Source: Cyanophora paradoxa (Eukaryota > Glaucocystophyceae > Cyanophorales > Cyanophoraceae). Taken from it: a stretch of DNA of 64,000 nucleotides. The stretch lies in NCBI GenBank assembly GCA_004431415.1, contig QPMI01000599.1, positions 186,001 to 250,000 of the forward strand, written 5' to 3'. The position numbers and the translations under genes were made by a program. Below the pieces are notes generated by a model, which saw only the letters and a list, made by a program, of their open reading frames with translations, was not told the origin of the DNA and ran no database searches. Within the stretch, counting starts at the first letter, position 1; every line of letters begins with the position of its first letter. This document shows positions 21,306 through 31,729 of this stretch, one piece after another.

Positions 21306-24025
21306 CGGCAGTCTAACGCATCAAAGCGCTGGGGCGTTCTGGCGCACCAGCTGGGCTCCGGTGGCAGGACCTCCAGCGAGGAGGACGTCGCCAGCTCGGA
21401 TGACCCCGAGCCGGGGCGGGAGCGGACCCGCCGTAGCGAGCCTCCCGGGGCTGACATCGTTGCGACGTCCGAGGGAGCACGGGGCCTTGCCGCCAAGTTT
21501 CCGGTTGTTGAGCGTTCCTTGTACCCCCGTACGAGTTCGCCCCTGCTGCGCGCTGGTCACTTTGCCGATGTACTACCCTACGCTCGATCCGGACGATGCG
21601 AGAACCAAGGCGGAGCTCCCGACGCACTGGAACTGCGCGAATTGCAGCCAGTTCCTCGAAGGTCTCCTGAGAGCGCCTCTGCGCGGCGACGACCCCGCCT
21701 GACGCTTGGCGGACTGCAGTAAGCAAGGACAAGCGCACGGTGAAGTACACGGGCAAAGGCAACCACGCGAACGGTGACTGCCCAGGCCTCCCACTTCGCT
21801 GCCTTGCCTGGCCGCCGCACAGGGACCTCCTTCTCGCTGCTGACGCACATTCCTTCTCTTTGTTCGGGCTTTCGCGCGCAGATGTCGGCGCGGTAAGCGC
21901 TGCCCCGGGAATTTATCCGCCAGCGGCTCATACGTACACTATGCTTGCAGATCCAGGCAAACAAGCCAGTTCCATCCCGCATGCTACTATACTACTATGA
22001 GATCACTGTCTTGGACGCGGGCACCCGCGGAGCGATCGCAGTCGGCCTGTCGGACCGGTCTTTCCAGGTCACCCGGCAGCCTGGTACGGGCGCCTCGCGC
22101 CGTCCGCGCCATGCGCCGCGCGGAGTCTGAAGTGCCCATGCTACAGGTTGGGAGCCCTACAGCTTCGGTGCCCGCGCCCTCCCCATCCCACGCTCGCTGT
22201 CTGCGCTTATGCGTACGCGGTTAGGGTACCACGGAGACGACGGGAAGAAGTTCCACACCTCAGGTCGCGGAGAGGCGTTCGGGTACGGCGTTTGTTCAAC
22301 GCCTTTGGGATGCCGCCCTGCTCTGAGTGCGGGCGGCCCCGCAGGCCGGTTTTCACGACGGGGGACACAGTGGGCTGCGGTCTGAACTTTGCGTCGCAGG
22401 AGGTCTTCTATGTGAGCCGGGTCTCTCTCTTTGAGGGCGACCAGATTCGCGCCGCCCTCATGCGCGCCCACAGACGAAGAACGGGAAGATGGTGGGTATC
22501 GCCTTCAGGGGCGTCACGGGCGAGCTCTTCCCCACGGTGCGCCTCCTGTACCCCCCACCCCCGAACCGACGTTCTTGTGTGCTCCTTACGCGGAAGAAGG
22601 TCGGGCTCCACTCTCCCGGAGAATCGCTGTCCGTGAACTTCGGGCAGCTCCCCTTCAAATTCGATCTGTGCGCAAATCTCGAGGCCGATCGAGCGGCAGC
22701 TCTTCAGAGGCCGGCGCGCCGATGCGCCGGAGCGCAGGGATGCAATGGCGTCCGACATACGCGAGCGGAGGCAGCGCGCGGTCGAGGAGGCGAGCGAGCG
22801 CCTCCGCCGCCCCCGCCTCTGCCGCCCCCCTCCCCGCCCGCCCGCGGCTGACGTCGGCGCAGGTTCCCCTCCCCGTACCCGTGCCCAACGCGCTCGTTCG
22901 GGCCTATCTCCGGCACTACGGGTACGCCGAAACGCTGGCTGCGTTCGAGGCGGCGACGAGCTCCGAGGGGTGCGCCCTGCCGCCCCCTCGACCCGGGGCA
23001 CCGGCCTTGGATCGCCCACGCCGCGGCACCGCAGGCAGAGCTCCGCGCCGGAAGACCGCCTGCACGACAGGCGCCGCCTGCGGGGCCTGCTCATGGAGGG
23101 GTACGCCGTCCTCAGGGGTACGGAGGGGCACGCTGAGGCCGCGCAGGGACGTGGACGGGGCGATACGGGAGCTGGAAGCTCTGTTCCCCGGGCTCCTTAG
23201 GGGCAGGCGAGACGTGCAGAGGGTGCTGGAATGCCAGAGGGTTATCGAGGCGGTCCGGAGAGGGGACACGCAGGTACCGACGGGGGCGAGCCGGGGTTGC
23301 GGTGGGCGGCCCCAGCTGACCGCGCGGCTGCGCAGACGGCGCTGCAGCTGGCGACGGGCCCGCTGGCGGCTCTGCGGGAGCCGCCGCTGGACCAGCAGGA
23401 GGCGGCGATGCAGGGGGACGGCGTGGCGCGCGAGGAGGGCAACGGCGAGGCGGACGGCTCGCCGGCGGGGCTCCCGGCGCCCCCGCCGCGGCCGTGGGGC
23501 GGGCACTCGGAGGACGGCTCCGGGGAGGGCGACGGCGACGGGTCGGCCAGCGGCAGCAGCGACGACGAGGACGGGTTCGAGTACGGCCGGGGGCCCCGCG
23601 GCCGGGGCCGCCGGAACGGGCGGGTGCCCCCCGCGCGGCGGGCCGTCTCGGAGGACGAGGAGGCGGCGGCGGCGGCGGCGGCGGAGGCGGAGGCGAGGGC
23701 GCGGGAGGAGGAGGAGGCGGCGATGTGGGGCGTCGAGGCGGCGGTGGGCCTCCTGGCGTACGAGGAGCCCGAGCGGAGCCCGCTGCGGCACCTCCTCGGG
23801 CCCCAGCGCCGCGAGGCCGTCGCCGACGCCGTCAACTCGGCCCTCCTCGCCTTTCTCGGCCTCCCGGTACCCCCTGTTCACAAGGCAACCGATCCGCCGC
23901 CCCTGAGCCTCGCCCCGCAGGGGGAATCGCCGCTGGAGCGGGACCTGGTGCAGCTGACGGCGGTGCAGGCGGAGTTGCGGGAGGCGAACGGCGGGCGCGG
24001 CGAGGTCTTTGCGGTCAGCAGCTGA
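21306..24025 (+). CDS. RANBP9: RanBPM (RANBP9/10, Gid1-like) CTLH-complex scaffold
   Basis: The domain order is that of RanBPM. SPRY comes first: MYYPTLDPDDARTKAELPTH (21,568), VPSRMLLYYYEITVLDAGTR, GAIAVGLSDRSFQVTRQPG, YSFGYHGDDGKKFHTSGRGE, FTTGDTVGCGLNFASQEVFY, GKMVGIAFRGVTGELFPTV and ESLSVNFGQLPFKFDL. LisH follows (VPNALVRAYLRHYGYAETLA, 22,878). CTLH is next (DRRRLRGLLMEGYA; VDGAIRELEALFPGLLRGRR). Then comes an acidic disordered insert of about 100 residues, and CRA (VGLLAYEEPERSPLRHLLGP; VADAVNSALLAFLGL). The stop is TGA at 24023. RanBPM is the substrate-recruiting scaffold of the GID/CTLH E3 ubiquitin ligase, in nucleus and cytosol. The N-terminus is uncertain: a Ser/Glu-rich exon from about 21,306 (SEEDVASSDDPEPGRERTRR) is probable, and its start codon was not fixed (an ATG lies at 21,218). 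Confidence 0.93.
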
Positions 24026-24392
24026 GGGCCGCCGTCCTGGGCCCGCCGGCCCTCTCCTTGTTCCGCCGGCCCTCTTCTTGTTCTGTGTACATAGCTCGCG
24101 CCTAGCGTAGGGGCAGCGCTCAAGAATTTCACCCAACCTCGCCTGGAGCTGCAAGCTCGAGCTCGTCGGCGCGGCAAGGCTAAACTGGCTCACTCGAGCC
24201 AAACTAGTGAATCGTCATAATTCGATCCGTCACGACTCTGCACGCTCTGTCGGCGTCGTGGATCCGCTAGCTTGAAGCCGCGGCCCAATCCGTGATGCCC
24301 TCGGAGCTGACGGTGCTCGCTGGTCGCGGGGAGGCGGGTGGCGGGAAGGAAGCGGAATGCAGGTTATATTCACAGCGCGTGACAAATCGGGG

Positions 24393-24935
24393 CTAAGATT
24401 TCTCCTCCTCCTCGTCCTTTTTAGGTGGCAATCCGCATGGCTGGAACATTCGCTGCGCAGGAGGGCGGGGGAATCAGCCGAGGCGGATGTCATGGTGTCG
24501 CAAGCTAGACGGCTCGAAAGCTAGCGCCCGTAGTCCACGAGCGAGCCGCGGCCAAGAAGCGTGCTCCGAGGGCTGGGGAGGCGCACTTGCATGAACTGGC
24601 TGCGGATGCGGCCGTTCGATTCGTTTTCTGCGATAGCTGTGTACGCGAGCACGCCGTAGTGCCCGATGTGCGAAGCGATAGTGTCGCGGTGCATGTTTAC
24701 CGCCCACTCACTGCGAGGAGATCGGAAGTGAGCCGGGGGCCACTCTGCGAGAGCTGCGAGCTGAGAATCATGCGGAGGCCGGCGAGGCGCACAATTTGGT
24801 CGTGTCAGGATGGCCCGTGCCGACATGCTTCGCCTGCAAGTTCTCGAGCTGTGCGTTGACGTTGAACCGCTCCCAAGCCGTCTGCGGCCCGCGTTATTCG
24901 CTTGCGAGGGGCGCGGAAGCCGGGCATAGCACCAT
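24393..24935 (-). CDS. SF3B5: Splicing factor 3B subunit 5 (SF3b10)
   Basis: I read this gene exon by exon. Exon 1 is only the ATG (24,933-24,935). The intron 24,882-24,932 (51 bases) follows. Exon 2 (24,793-24,881) gives TAWERFNVNAQLENLQAKHV and GTGHPDTTK. The intron 24,711-24,792 follows. Exon 3 (24,587-24,710) gives EWAVNMHRDTIASHIGHYGV and AYTAIAENESNGRIRSQFMQ. The intron 24,453-24,586 follows. Exon 4 (24,393-24,452) gives RMFQPCGLPPKKDEEEEKS and the TAG. The product is 91 residues, against 86 in human, and matches along its length, including the AIAENES motif and the QPCG-P tail. SF3B5 is a small structural subunit of the SF3b part of U2 snRNP, which holds the branch-site helix. All donors here are GTGC, not GTRAGT. 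A longer read-through version ending at 24,521 is possible but would lose the conserved tail. Confidence 0.96.
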
Positions 24936-25075
24936 CTTGACGGGGGGACTGACACGAGCCGGGTACGGACAATTCGGATGAACAACCGCTCGCTTCACAC
25001 ACACGCCCGCGCCAGCGTTTCCCGTTTCATTTTTTCGTCTAGCGCAAGATATTGCATCCCTAGCGCGCAGCTGTG
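24936..25075. promoter_or_regulatory. Compact bidirectional promoter
   Basis: Only 140 bases separate the ATG of SF3B5 (minus) from the ATG of the LRR-like gene (plus), so both must be driven from here. No TATA box was seen. TAGCGCAAGATATTGCATCC (25,040-25,059) contains a partial inverted repeat. Confidence 0.7.
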
Positions 25076-27341
25076 ATGCAGGCGCCGCAGCTCAGTTTGA
25101 TGGAGGACGACACGGAGACGACGCAGAGTGATGCAGGCGCCGCAGTCGGCGACGGCGAACACGCCGCCGAGCTTCCCGACGATCTGTGGAGCATTGCGCT
25201 CGCTGTGCTTCCCGGTGTGCAGTTTGTTAGCTAGTGTTCTGTTTGCGTATGTCGCCTGCTAGGCCCCGCGCGCTCGTCACCAGTTCACAACACACTCGCC
25301 GTAACGTTTATCGCGCGCTCCGCAGTGCGCTGGAAGTTGAGAGCTGGGCGAGTCAGCAAAAGGTACCGGTTCCCGGCATGGGAGCCGGCTCCGGCCTCTG
25401 CCCCAGCCGCTGGCAGCCGGGCCCGCCGATCTGACGCCCCAGCAGCTGGCGGCGTATGTGCACGCATTCAGATTTCTTTCGCAAGGTTTCCCTCCGCGTG
25501 CTGGCTGATGTTTCGGATCCGGAAATGCTCGACGCCCATCCCGCCGACGACGATGGCGCGCTCACAGTCCGCTTGAGCGTGCGCCGGGCCGCTGCGCCTT
25601 GCTCGCGCCTTCCTCGCTGATCGCGATCGCTGCAGGAGCTCTCCGCGTGCCTCAAATCAGCGGTCATGGCGCACGTCCGAAGCCTGCGACTAAACATCCT
25701 CGTGCCCTCGGTGATCTATGCCGGGCCTCGCCCGCGGCTCTCCGCCCGCGCCGCCAACGCCGCGCACCCGCAGCCGCCGGAGGTCACGGTCGCCCTGAAG
25801 CAGATCCTCGCCGCGCTGGGGCCACGCCTCGAGGAGCTGGAGTACCCCGCTGGCGGTGAGGAGCCACATCGAAGCGCTGGGGCTCGATTCTGGCTGAACG
25901 CGCGGGGATCAGATTTCCTGCCCGACGAGTGGGACCCGATCACGACGGCCTCCATGGAAGCGCTCCACACGATCGGCGGCCAGTGCCCGTCGCTCCGCCG
26001 CCTCCGCACTCGCGTCGTCCACGCCTCCGAGTTCGGCGCCCTGCGCGGTACCCCCTGCGGTCGCTCCATCCGCGATCTGCACGTCACCTTCCCCGGTGCG
26101 GCGTACCCCCCGCGAACTCTGGCCCGGCCGCCGACCCCTCCTCTCCCGCAGAGAAGCTGGTCTTTGGTCCCCGCGGTCCGCTCCCGTCCCGCACCTGTCA
26201 GCCTAGTATCTGATTGCCGTGCCCTGCAGACTCGCGCCTCGTGCTGCTGGAAGCAGCCACGTCCTCCTGCCCCGCCCTGGTCCGCCTCACCAACGCCGGG
26301 GTACGCCATTTCGGAGACGCGCTGCCCTGCCCTCTCCCCAACCGCGGCGCCGCAGTACGGGGGACCTGAGGAGCAGTACCTCCGGGTCGATTCCGCAGCG
26401 GAGCTTTACATCCTGGCCGCCACGCTGCCCGGCTCCGACCGCCGCCTCCTCGCCCCCCGCATCGAGGTGCCATGTACCCCCCAAAAGTGCAGTCCGAGCG
26501 AGACGGTGCCCCGCAGGTCGCCGCGCCGAAGGAGCTGGACCCCTCCTGGTGCAGCGCTCTTGCCGCGTGCCTCGCCTCCGGTGCCCCCAAGCACCGAGCC
26601 GTGCGGGTACGGGTGCTTCCCCTTCTCACGGCGGCGGGCGCGCAGGGGCGGGTCGGGAGGAGGTGGCGGTCGACTGCCGCGCCTTCGGGAGCCTGGGCTG
26701 GGCGGCCGACAGGGCGCTTCTCGGGGCGCTCGGCGCCGCGCGACCCGCCTCTCTCGTCATCCGCCTCGGCTCCCACGTGCGCGCCGAAGTTAAACTCTGC
26801 GCCCGCGCGGCTGCTGCGTCCGCGCCCGACTGCCGGGACGCAGGTGCGGGACGGGTCGGCTCTGCCCGCGGCGCTCCTGGCGTGCGGCCCGGGCCTCCTC
26901 CGCCTCACCGTCCAGGGCCGGCGCTCCCCGCCCCGCCAGGCCCGCGGCCCCGCCGACGGCGCCATCGACGCTGCGGCCCGCGCACCCCCTACCGCGCGCC
27001 GCGTACCGCCCTGAACTGCCGGGGGGCAGGTGATCGAGGCGGCGTCGGACGCGGCGGTGACGCCGCTGCTGCGGTCGGTGCGGCTGGACGGCCCGCCCCG
27101 CTCCTCGACGGCGTGGGCGCCGCTCCTGAGGGCCGCCGTCGGCGCCGTCCGCGCCCGCCCCGCGCTCGCCGTCCACATCGGGGGCCAGCGCGTGCTGGAG
27201 AGCACCCCCGTGGAGGGGGCCGGGCGCGAGGGCGAGGAGCCCGGGGGCGAGCGCCCCCTCCGGCCCTGGCTCCTCTCCGCCTCCGCCGCCCGCGGGCCCC
27301 ACGCCGGCCGCGCCAGCTCGCCCCCCGCCCCGGAGCCCTGA
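25076..27341 (+). CDS. F-box/LRR-like protein
   Basis: The ATG at 25076 gives MQAPQLSLMEDDTETTQSDA. The N-terminus repeats a 16-base unit (25,075-25,090 and 25,129-25,144, ATGCAGGCGCCGCAG). It is followed by ELPDDLWSIALAVLPG, which fits the start of an F-box (LPDDLW). Later exons give leucine-spaced repeats of LRR character: LSACLKSAVMAHVRSLRLNI, VALKQILAALGPRLEELEYP, ASMEALHTIGGQCPSLRRLR, SRLVLLEAATSSCPALVRLT, EQYLRVDSAAELYILAATLP, DRALLGALGAARPASLVIRL, ALPAALLACGPGLLRLTVQG and VTPLLRSVRLDGPP. The stop is TGA at 27339. F-box/LRR proteins are usually substrate adaptors of SCF ubiquitin ligases. That role is inferred from weak motif similarity, and the LRR pattern is irregular. The start is well placed because the SF3B5 promoter lies immediately upstream. 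Confidence 0.6.
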
Positions 27342-27665
27342 GCCCCTCCCGTAGTCTCCTGTCGCGAACTTCAATTCGTGCTCTAGTTCTTTTTTGAAGG
27401 CTTCGTTGTTTATTGCGTTTCTCGCGCATGCGAAACAGGACGGCAGCTGCGCATGCAGTGTTAGGGAAAGGCTCATGCGTAGGCGTGCTGGCCCAGTGGG
27501 GCTCGGCCGCAGCTGCGGCGCGATATCGATACAAACTAGTACTTGAAACAGCTGCATACACTGTGACAATGCAAGATTCAAGGCTTCAGTCGACGCCCGA
27601 ATTTCGCATCCGGAATTCACTGCAGCTGCCAGAATAAATATTCGAATTCAATTCGACTCGCGAAG
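27342..27665. other. Intergenic between convergent genes
   Basis: Both flanking genes end here. No gene was seen. GC is lower than in the exons, with GATATCGATA and GAATTC-type palindromic words and AATAAATATTCGAATTC near 27,633. Confidence 0.6.
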
Positions 27666-28267
27666 CTACGCTGGCGCCTCCCGCGCCAGCTCGGTCGGAG
27701 CCGTCGAGCCCCCCGTGGACCCCATGCCGCCCGCGAGGCCGGCGCCCATCACATCGACGCCGGCCCGCCGGGCGAGCGACTCTTCCTCCGCCGAGACGCG
27801 CGTCTCCTCCTTTCGCGGGCCAGCGGAAAGGCTCGCGAAAATGTCGCCCGTGCCTTCCGGCTCCTCCTCGTTCGAGGGCCCGCGAGCGAGTGCGCCGATG
27901 CTCTCCCCAAACGTCTCTGGCTCCTCCCCGGGGAGCGGCCCGCGGGCGAGGTCCGAAATCGAATCGCGGACGTTGATGGGATCCGGGGCCGAGAGAGCGG
28001 AGAACGCGTCCGAGAGGGTGAGGCCCTGCGCAAGCATGCGGGAGTTCAACGAAATTAGGCGAGTAAACGCGCACGAGAGCTAGCTATAGTGCCCCGAGCG
28101 CGTGCGTCGACGCGTACGTCGGCCCCGGGAATTATATTTGTTCCAATATTAATCGCATGCATTCGAATTCGCGAAATTACTCGCCTCAGGCGCGTCGGGA
28201 TCGCCTGCCGTCAGGGCGCGCGCCATGCGGTCGAGCAGACCCTCCTTGTGCTCGCGTTGCTCGGCCA
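27666..28267 (-). CDS. Small acidic protein with three tandem repeats
   Basis: The start ATG at 28265-28267 gives MAEQREHKEGLLDRMARALT then AGDPDAPE. The frame then joins, across an intron that appears to be GC-AG (donor GCGAGT after GAG; acceptor CTTGCGCAG at about 28,024), to GLTLSDAFSALSAPDPINVR. After that come three related units of about 19 residues: DSISDLARGPLPGEEPE, ESIGALARGPSNEEEPE and DIFASLSAGPRKEETRV. The tail is Gly/Ala/Thr-rich and ends at the TAG at 27666. The intron is AT-rich (AATTCGAATGCATGCGATTA) in contrast to the exons. No family was recognised. An alternative is a start at the ATG at about 28,038 (MLAQGLTLSD) with the upstream exon unused. The head-to-head position with GNA1 suggests a shared promoter. 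Confidence 0.6.
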
Positions 28268-28315
28268 TTTTTGTTGTGTTGCTGATGCGTGCGCGTATGG
28301 GTACGCATTCAAACT
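28268..28315. promoter_or_regulatory. 48-base divergent promoter region
   Basis: The ATG of the small repeat protein (minus) and the ATG of GNA1 (plus) lie 48 bases apart. Either transcription starts overlap or one start codon lies further downstream. No core promoter motif is evident. Confidence 0.55.
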
Positions 28316-29215
28316 ATGGGCATCCAGCGGCGGGAGCTCGAAATAGGCGGGTCGGCGTTCGTCCTGCGGTCTCTGGAGGTGGGGGACTTCCACAAGGGTG
28401 CGCCGACGGGCGCGCGCGTCTCGGCCCGGCCGGGCGTGAGCGACTGACCGCTCCCCGCGCGCAAGGCTTTTTGCAGCTCCTGGGCCAGCTCACGACGGTC
28501 GGGGATGTGACGGAAGAGATGTTTATCCGTGCGCACGTGGCCCGCTCGCGCAGCTAGTCCCGGCTGGCCGTCGCGCGAAGACCACTTAGCTGCGGCCGCC
28601 CAGCGCGCCCCGAAGCGGGCCCGACCGCCTCGCGCGGCTCCCAGGCATTAGAATGACTCGTTTTCGCCGCAGAGAGGGTCCGAGAGATCGAGGCGGCGCG
28701 GGACCACTACCACACCGTTGTCCTCGAGGACGCCGCCAAGGGCCGGGTCGTCGCGTCGGCACGCCTGCTCGTCGAGCGCAAGTTCACGCGCGGCTGCAGC
28801 CTCGTGCGCCCCCGCCTCCGGCGCCGGCCGGCCGCATCGTCTCCGAACGCGCGCCGCCGGCCGCAGTGCGGGCACATCGAGGACGTCGTCGTCGATGAGA
28901 CGTACCGGGGGAAGAACCTCGGGAAGTGGTGCGCGAGCGCGCTGCGCCGTGCCGCGGATCCGGAGCGGCCTCTCACGCTTCTCCGCGTCTCGCGCAGCGT
29001 CATCGACGAGCTCGTTTCCGTGGCAAAGGCCGCCGGCTGCTACAAGGTCCGCCCGCCATCCGGCCATCCGGCGCCAGCGCTGCCTCAGCGAGCCTGGGCC
29101 CGGGCCCCGGGGCGGCGCCTCGCAGGTGATCCTGGACTGCGCCGACAAGAACGTCCCCTTCTACGAGAAGTGCGGCTTCAAGCTTCACGAGGTGCACATG
29201 TCTCAGTACCTGTAG
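28316..29215 (+). CDS. GNA1: Glucosamine-6-phosphate N-acetyltransferase
   Basis: The ATG at 28316 gives MGIQRRELEIGGSAFVLRSL then EVGDFHKG, joined across an intron (GTGCGCCG...AAG) to FLQLLGQLTTVGDVTEEMFI. Next are EIEAARDHYHTVVLEDAAKG, RVVASARLLVERKFTRGCS, GHIEDVVVDETYRGKNLGKW, and IDELVSVAKAAGCYK joined to VILDCADKNVPFYEKCGFKL. The end is HEVHMSQYL, TAG at 29213. This matches the eukaryotic GNA1 family end to end. The acetyl-CoA loop is RGKNLG and the substrate-side strand is IEDVVV. The enzyme moves the acetyl group of acetyl-CoA to glucosamine 6-phosphate in the cytosolic route to UDP-GlcNAc, used for N-glycans, GPI anchors and chitin-like polymers. At least four introns are present. The exon carrying the middle of the helix after RGKNLGKW is less certain. 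Length is typical (about 150-160 residues). Confidence 0.94.
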
Positions 29216-29363
29216 GCTGCAGGCAGGCTTGGCTAGAGGCAGTTAGATCTCCTTGCATTCCAGCTTTGTGTACTAGAGGCATCCGCGGCGGCCGGAGCGG
29301 CCGGCGCCAAGAGCACGGGGCGTGCGGCGTTTCATTCATTGCAGAGATGCGCCGCAGCGCCGC

Positions 29364-29639
29364 TCACTCCCACATGGGCTTGCTCTTCTTGACGACCTCG
29401 AGGTACTTCTTGGAAGCGCCGCCCACGACGACGCGCTCCTCTCCCAGCGTGTCCAGCTTCCCCACCTTGTCCTGGGAGTACGCGCTCAGACGGGTCCTGC
29501 GTCACAGAGGCGGGAGGGCCCGCGCACGTTTGCTGGGGCCGGCTCGGCCGCGCTCGAGCCGTACATCGCTTGCAGCGCCTTCATGCGCGCGACGGCCGCG
29601 GCGCTGGGGACACCGGGTCAGAAGCGCGTGGGAGGGCTC

Positions 29640-29671
<32 letters not shown>

Positions 29672-31243
29672 CTCGGCGCCTTCTTCTCCTCCGGAGGGGG
29701 CGCGGACGACGAGGAGCCGCCGCGCGGGGAGCTGCGAGGCGGGGCGTGAACGGAAGCGGATCAGATGGAGGGCGGGGGCCTCACGGGCTGCGCCGCCGCT
29801 TGGGGCTCCGCGAGCGGTCGCGGCTGCGGCTCCGCTTGCGGTCATCCCTGTCGCGCGACCGGCTCCTGCTGCTACGCCTCCGCCCTGCGGCCCGGTGAGG
29901 CCCGCCGGCGTGCCCTGGGGTACGCCGCTCACCGCGGTCGCGGCTCCTGCTCCTGCTGCGACTTCTCCGCCTGTCGCGGCTCCGGTCTGCGAGAGCGAGC
30001 GGGGAGTGAGCGGCAAGCCGGGTGCATTCAAGAGCGGAGCGGCGGCCGCACCGCGATCCCTGTCCCTGTCCCTGTCCCTGTCGTCCCGCCGGTCCCTGTC
30101 TCCGCCATCCCGCTCCCGCTCGCGCTCCTTGTAGCGCTCCCTTTGCTCCCTATCCATCTTCCTCAGCTCCTTCGGATCCCTGTCCGGCGGCTTGTTTCCC
30201 ACGCCGCCCGTCGCTTCCTGCGAACACTTATCATCCGCGGCGGGGGGCATGGCACCGCGCGTCCACGCAATAGCGCGCCTTCGCGAACACGCTCTCCTTG
30301 TCGCGGGCCTTTGCTTCCTGTGCGGCCCTCTCGATCGGCTCCATCTTGCGTTCTATGTCCCGCAGGATCGGAACAGGGATGCGCGGGAATCGTGTCTCGA
30401 AGAACTTGTCCTGTCTGAGAAGCTCACGGCAGAACTTGCCGATCGTGCTGCGGGCGGATCAGAAGCGCGCAGGGAATGCGAGCGCATCTTGCGCACATGG
30501 GTTTGCCCTTACCCTCGCCGCGAACGGCGATGGGCTCGTCGTCCTCGACGTAGTACTGGAACCAGTCGTTCCAGAGCTTCGCCGGCGGGTATGTGTACCG
30601 AAGATAGAGGAAGCCGATAGCACGGATGTACCTGCGACGCAGAGGAAGGGACGGGCGCGGCGAGCGGTACGCATAAGAAAGGAATGGTAAGGTTCGCTTT
30701 GAGGGGTTTTGGGGCGCACGGAGAGTCTGTGTGGTCCGTAAGGTTTCGCATCTGCTTGTAAGTGAGCTTCAAGGTGTAGAGCTTGTACAGAAGGCAGAAG
30801 GCTGTGGTCGGGTTCCGCGTCACTCCGATGAACGGCTCTGCAAGGGCGAGGGCGGTCAGCGGCGGGGCCCGGAGCGCGGGAGGGAAGCACCACCGCGGGT
30901 GCATGCGCACACCCAGTGTGTCAACTTTGTAGTAGATCTCGTCGATGACCTCGTGGAAAGTCTTCAGCTCGCTGCCGGCACGGCCTCAGCGGCGCCGGCG
31001 CAGGCCGCACCCACGCGAACGCACTAGCATTGGTATTTAAAGTACGCTGACTGCTGGATGTTGAGCCAGAGGACCGGCTCCATGTTCATCTTCGCCGTCT
31101 CCTCGCCCTGGCCGCCCGTGAGAACACGCATCGCTCGAAGGATTCGAATGGCGACCAAAGCGTGCTCAAGCGGAGCGTCGGCGTGGCAGGGCGCGCACAT
31201 AGATCGGCAATTTTCCCACCGTGCTCCCCTCCTCTTCCGCCAT
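29364..31243 (-). CDS. PRPF38B: Pre-mRNA-splicing factor PRP38 (PRP38B-like, RS tail)
   Basis: The ATG at 31241-31243 gives MAEEEGSTVGKLPIY. Across an intron this joins EETAKMNMEPVLWLNIQQSA, then YFKYQC with YELKTFHEVIDEIYYKVDTL, EPFIGVTRNPTTAFCLLYKL, YTLKLTYKQMRNLTDHTDSP, YIRAIGFLYLRYTYPPAKLW, NDWFQYYVEDDEPIAVRGEG, TIGKFCRELLRQDKFFETRF and PRIPVPILRDIERK. The tail has Arg-Asp repeats (about 30,055-30,085) and an RS stretch (DRKRSRSRDRSRSPKRRRSP), then MKALQAMYGSSA and KKYLEVVKKSKPMWE with TGA at 29364. PRP38 is needed for spliceosome activation (U6/U4 release). Oddly, the segment between EP and TAFCLL is much shorter than in animal and plant PRP38B, where a Gly-rich loop stands. The intron there (75 bases) cannot hide it. 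The exons after the first RS block could be read as a separate gene but join well in frame. Confidence 0.92.
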
Positions 31244-31729
31244 GTTGCCGTGCTGCAGCAAACTACCACTGCGCTGCAATCCCGCACCTCGAGCTCGCGC
31301 CTGCGGCTAGCTCGAGCTCGACAAAGCTCGTTCAAGGAGGGGTACTATGCTAACGCTGAGCTTTTGATCCCGTTCATGGAGCATCGAAAGTAGCTGAAGC
31401 TATAGCTTTACGGACAAGGTTAGTTGAGCGGTTCCGTCAAGCTGACAAGGCCACGCTTCTAAGCGGCGTGACCAAGGCACACTGTGACAAGCGTGCGAAC
31501 AATTGAGAGACGAAATATGTCGATGGCCGCGGCCTTCTCGAGCTCGAAGCTACTGTACTGTTCTTATACATCACTGAGGACGTAACAGAAATCATCTCAA
31601 TGGAGGTTGAAATCGCTATTAACCCGCCTGTACAACCATCCTTTGGAGAGAAAGGAGAGGAAAAACTACGGCGTCGGCGCCGCGTGGACGTCGGAGACAG
31701 CCCGACGTGAAATGGGGGGAACGCATCGC
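31244..31729. other. Intergenic
   Basis: This lies between the start of PRP38 and the 3' end of HPF. No gene was seen. It contains CTCGAGCTCG-type palindromic words at 31,290-31,330 and no obvious TATA box. Confidence 0.5.

Noticed and set aside
29364-29780. A separate gene downstream of PRP38
   Set aside because: The exons join the RS tail in frame through good introns and there is no start codon for an independent gene. I kept it as the PRP38 C-terminus.
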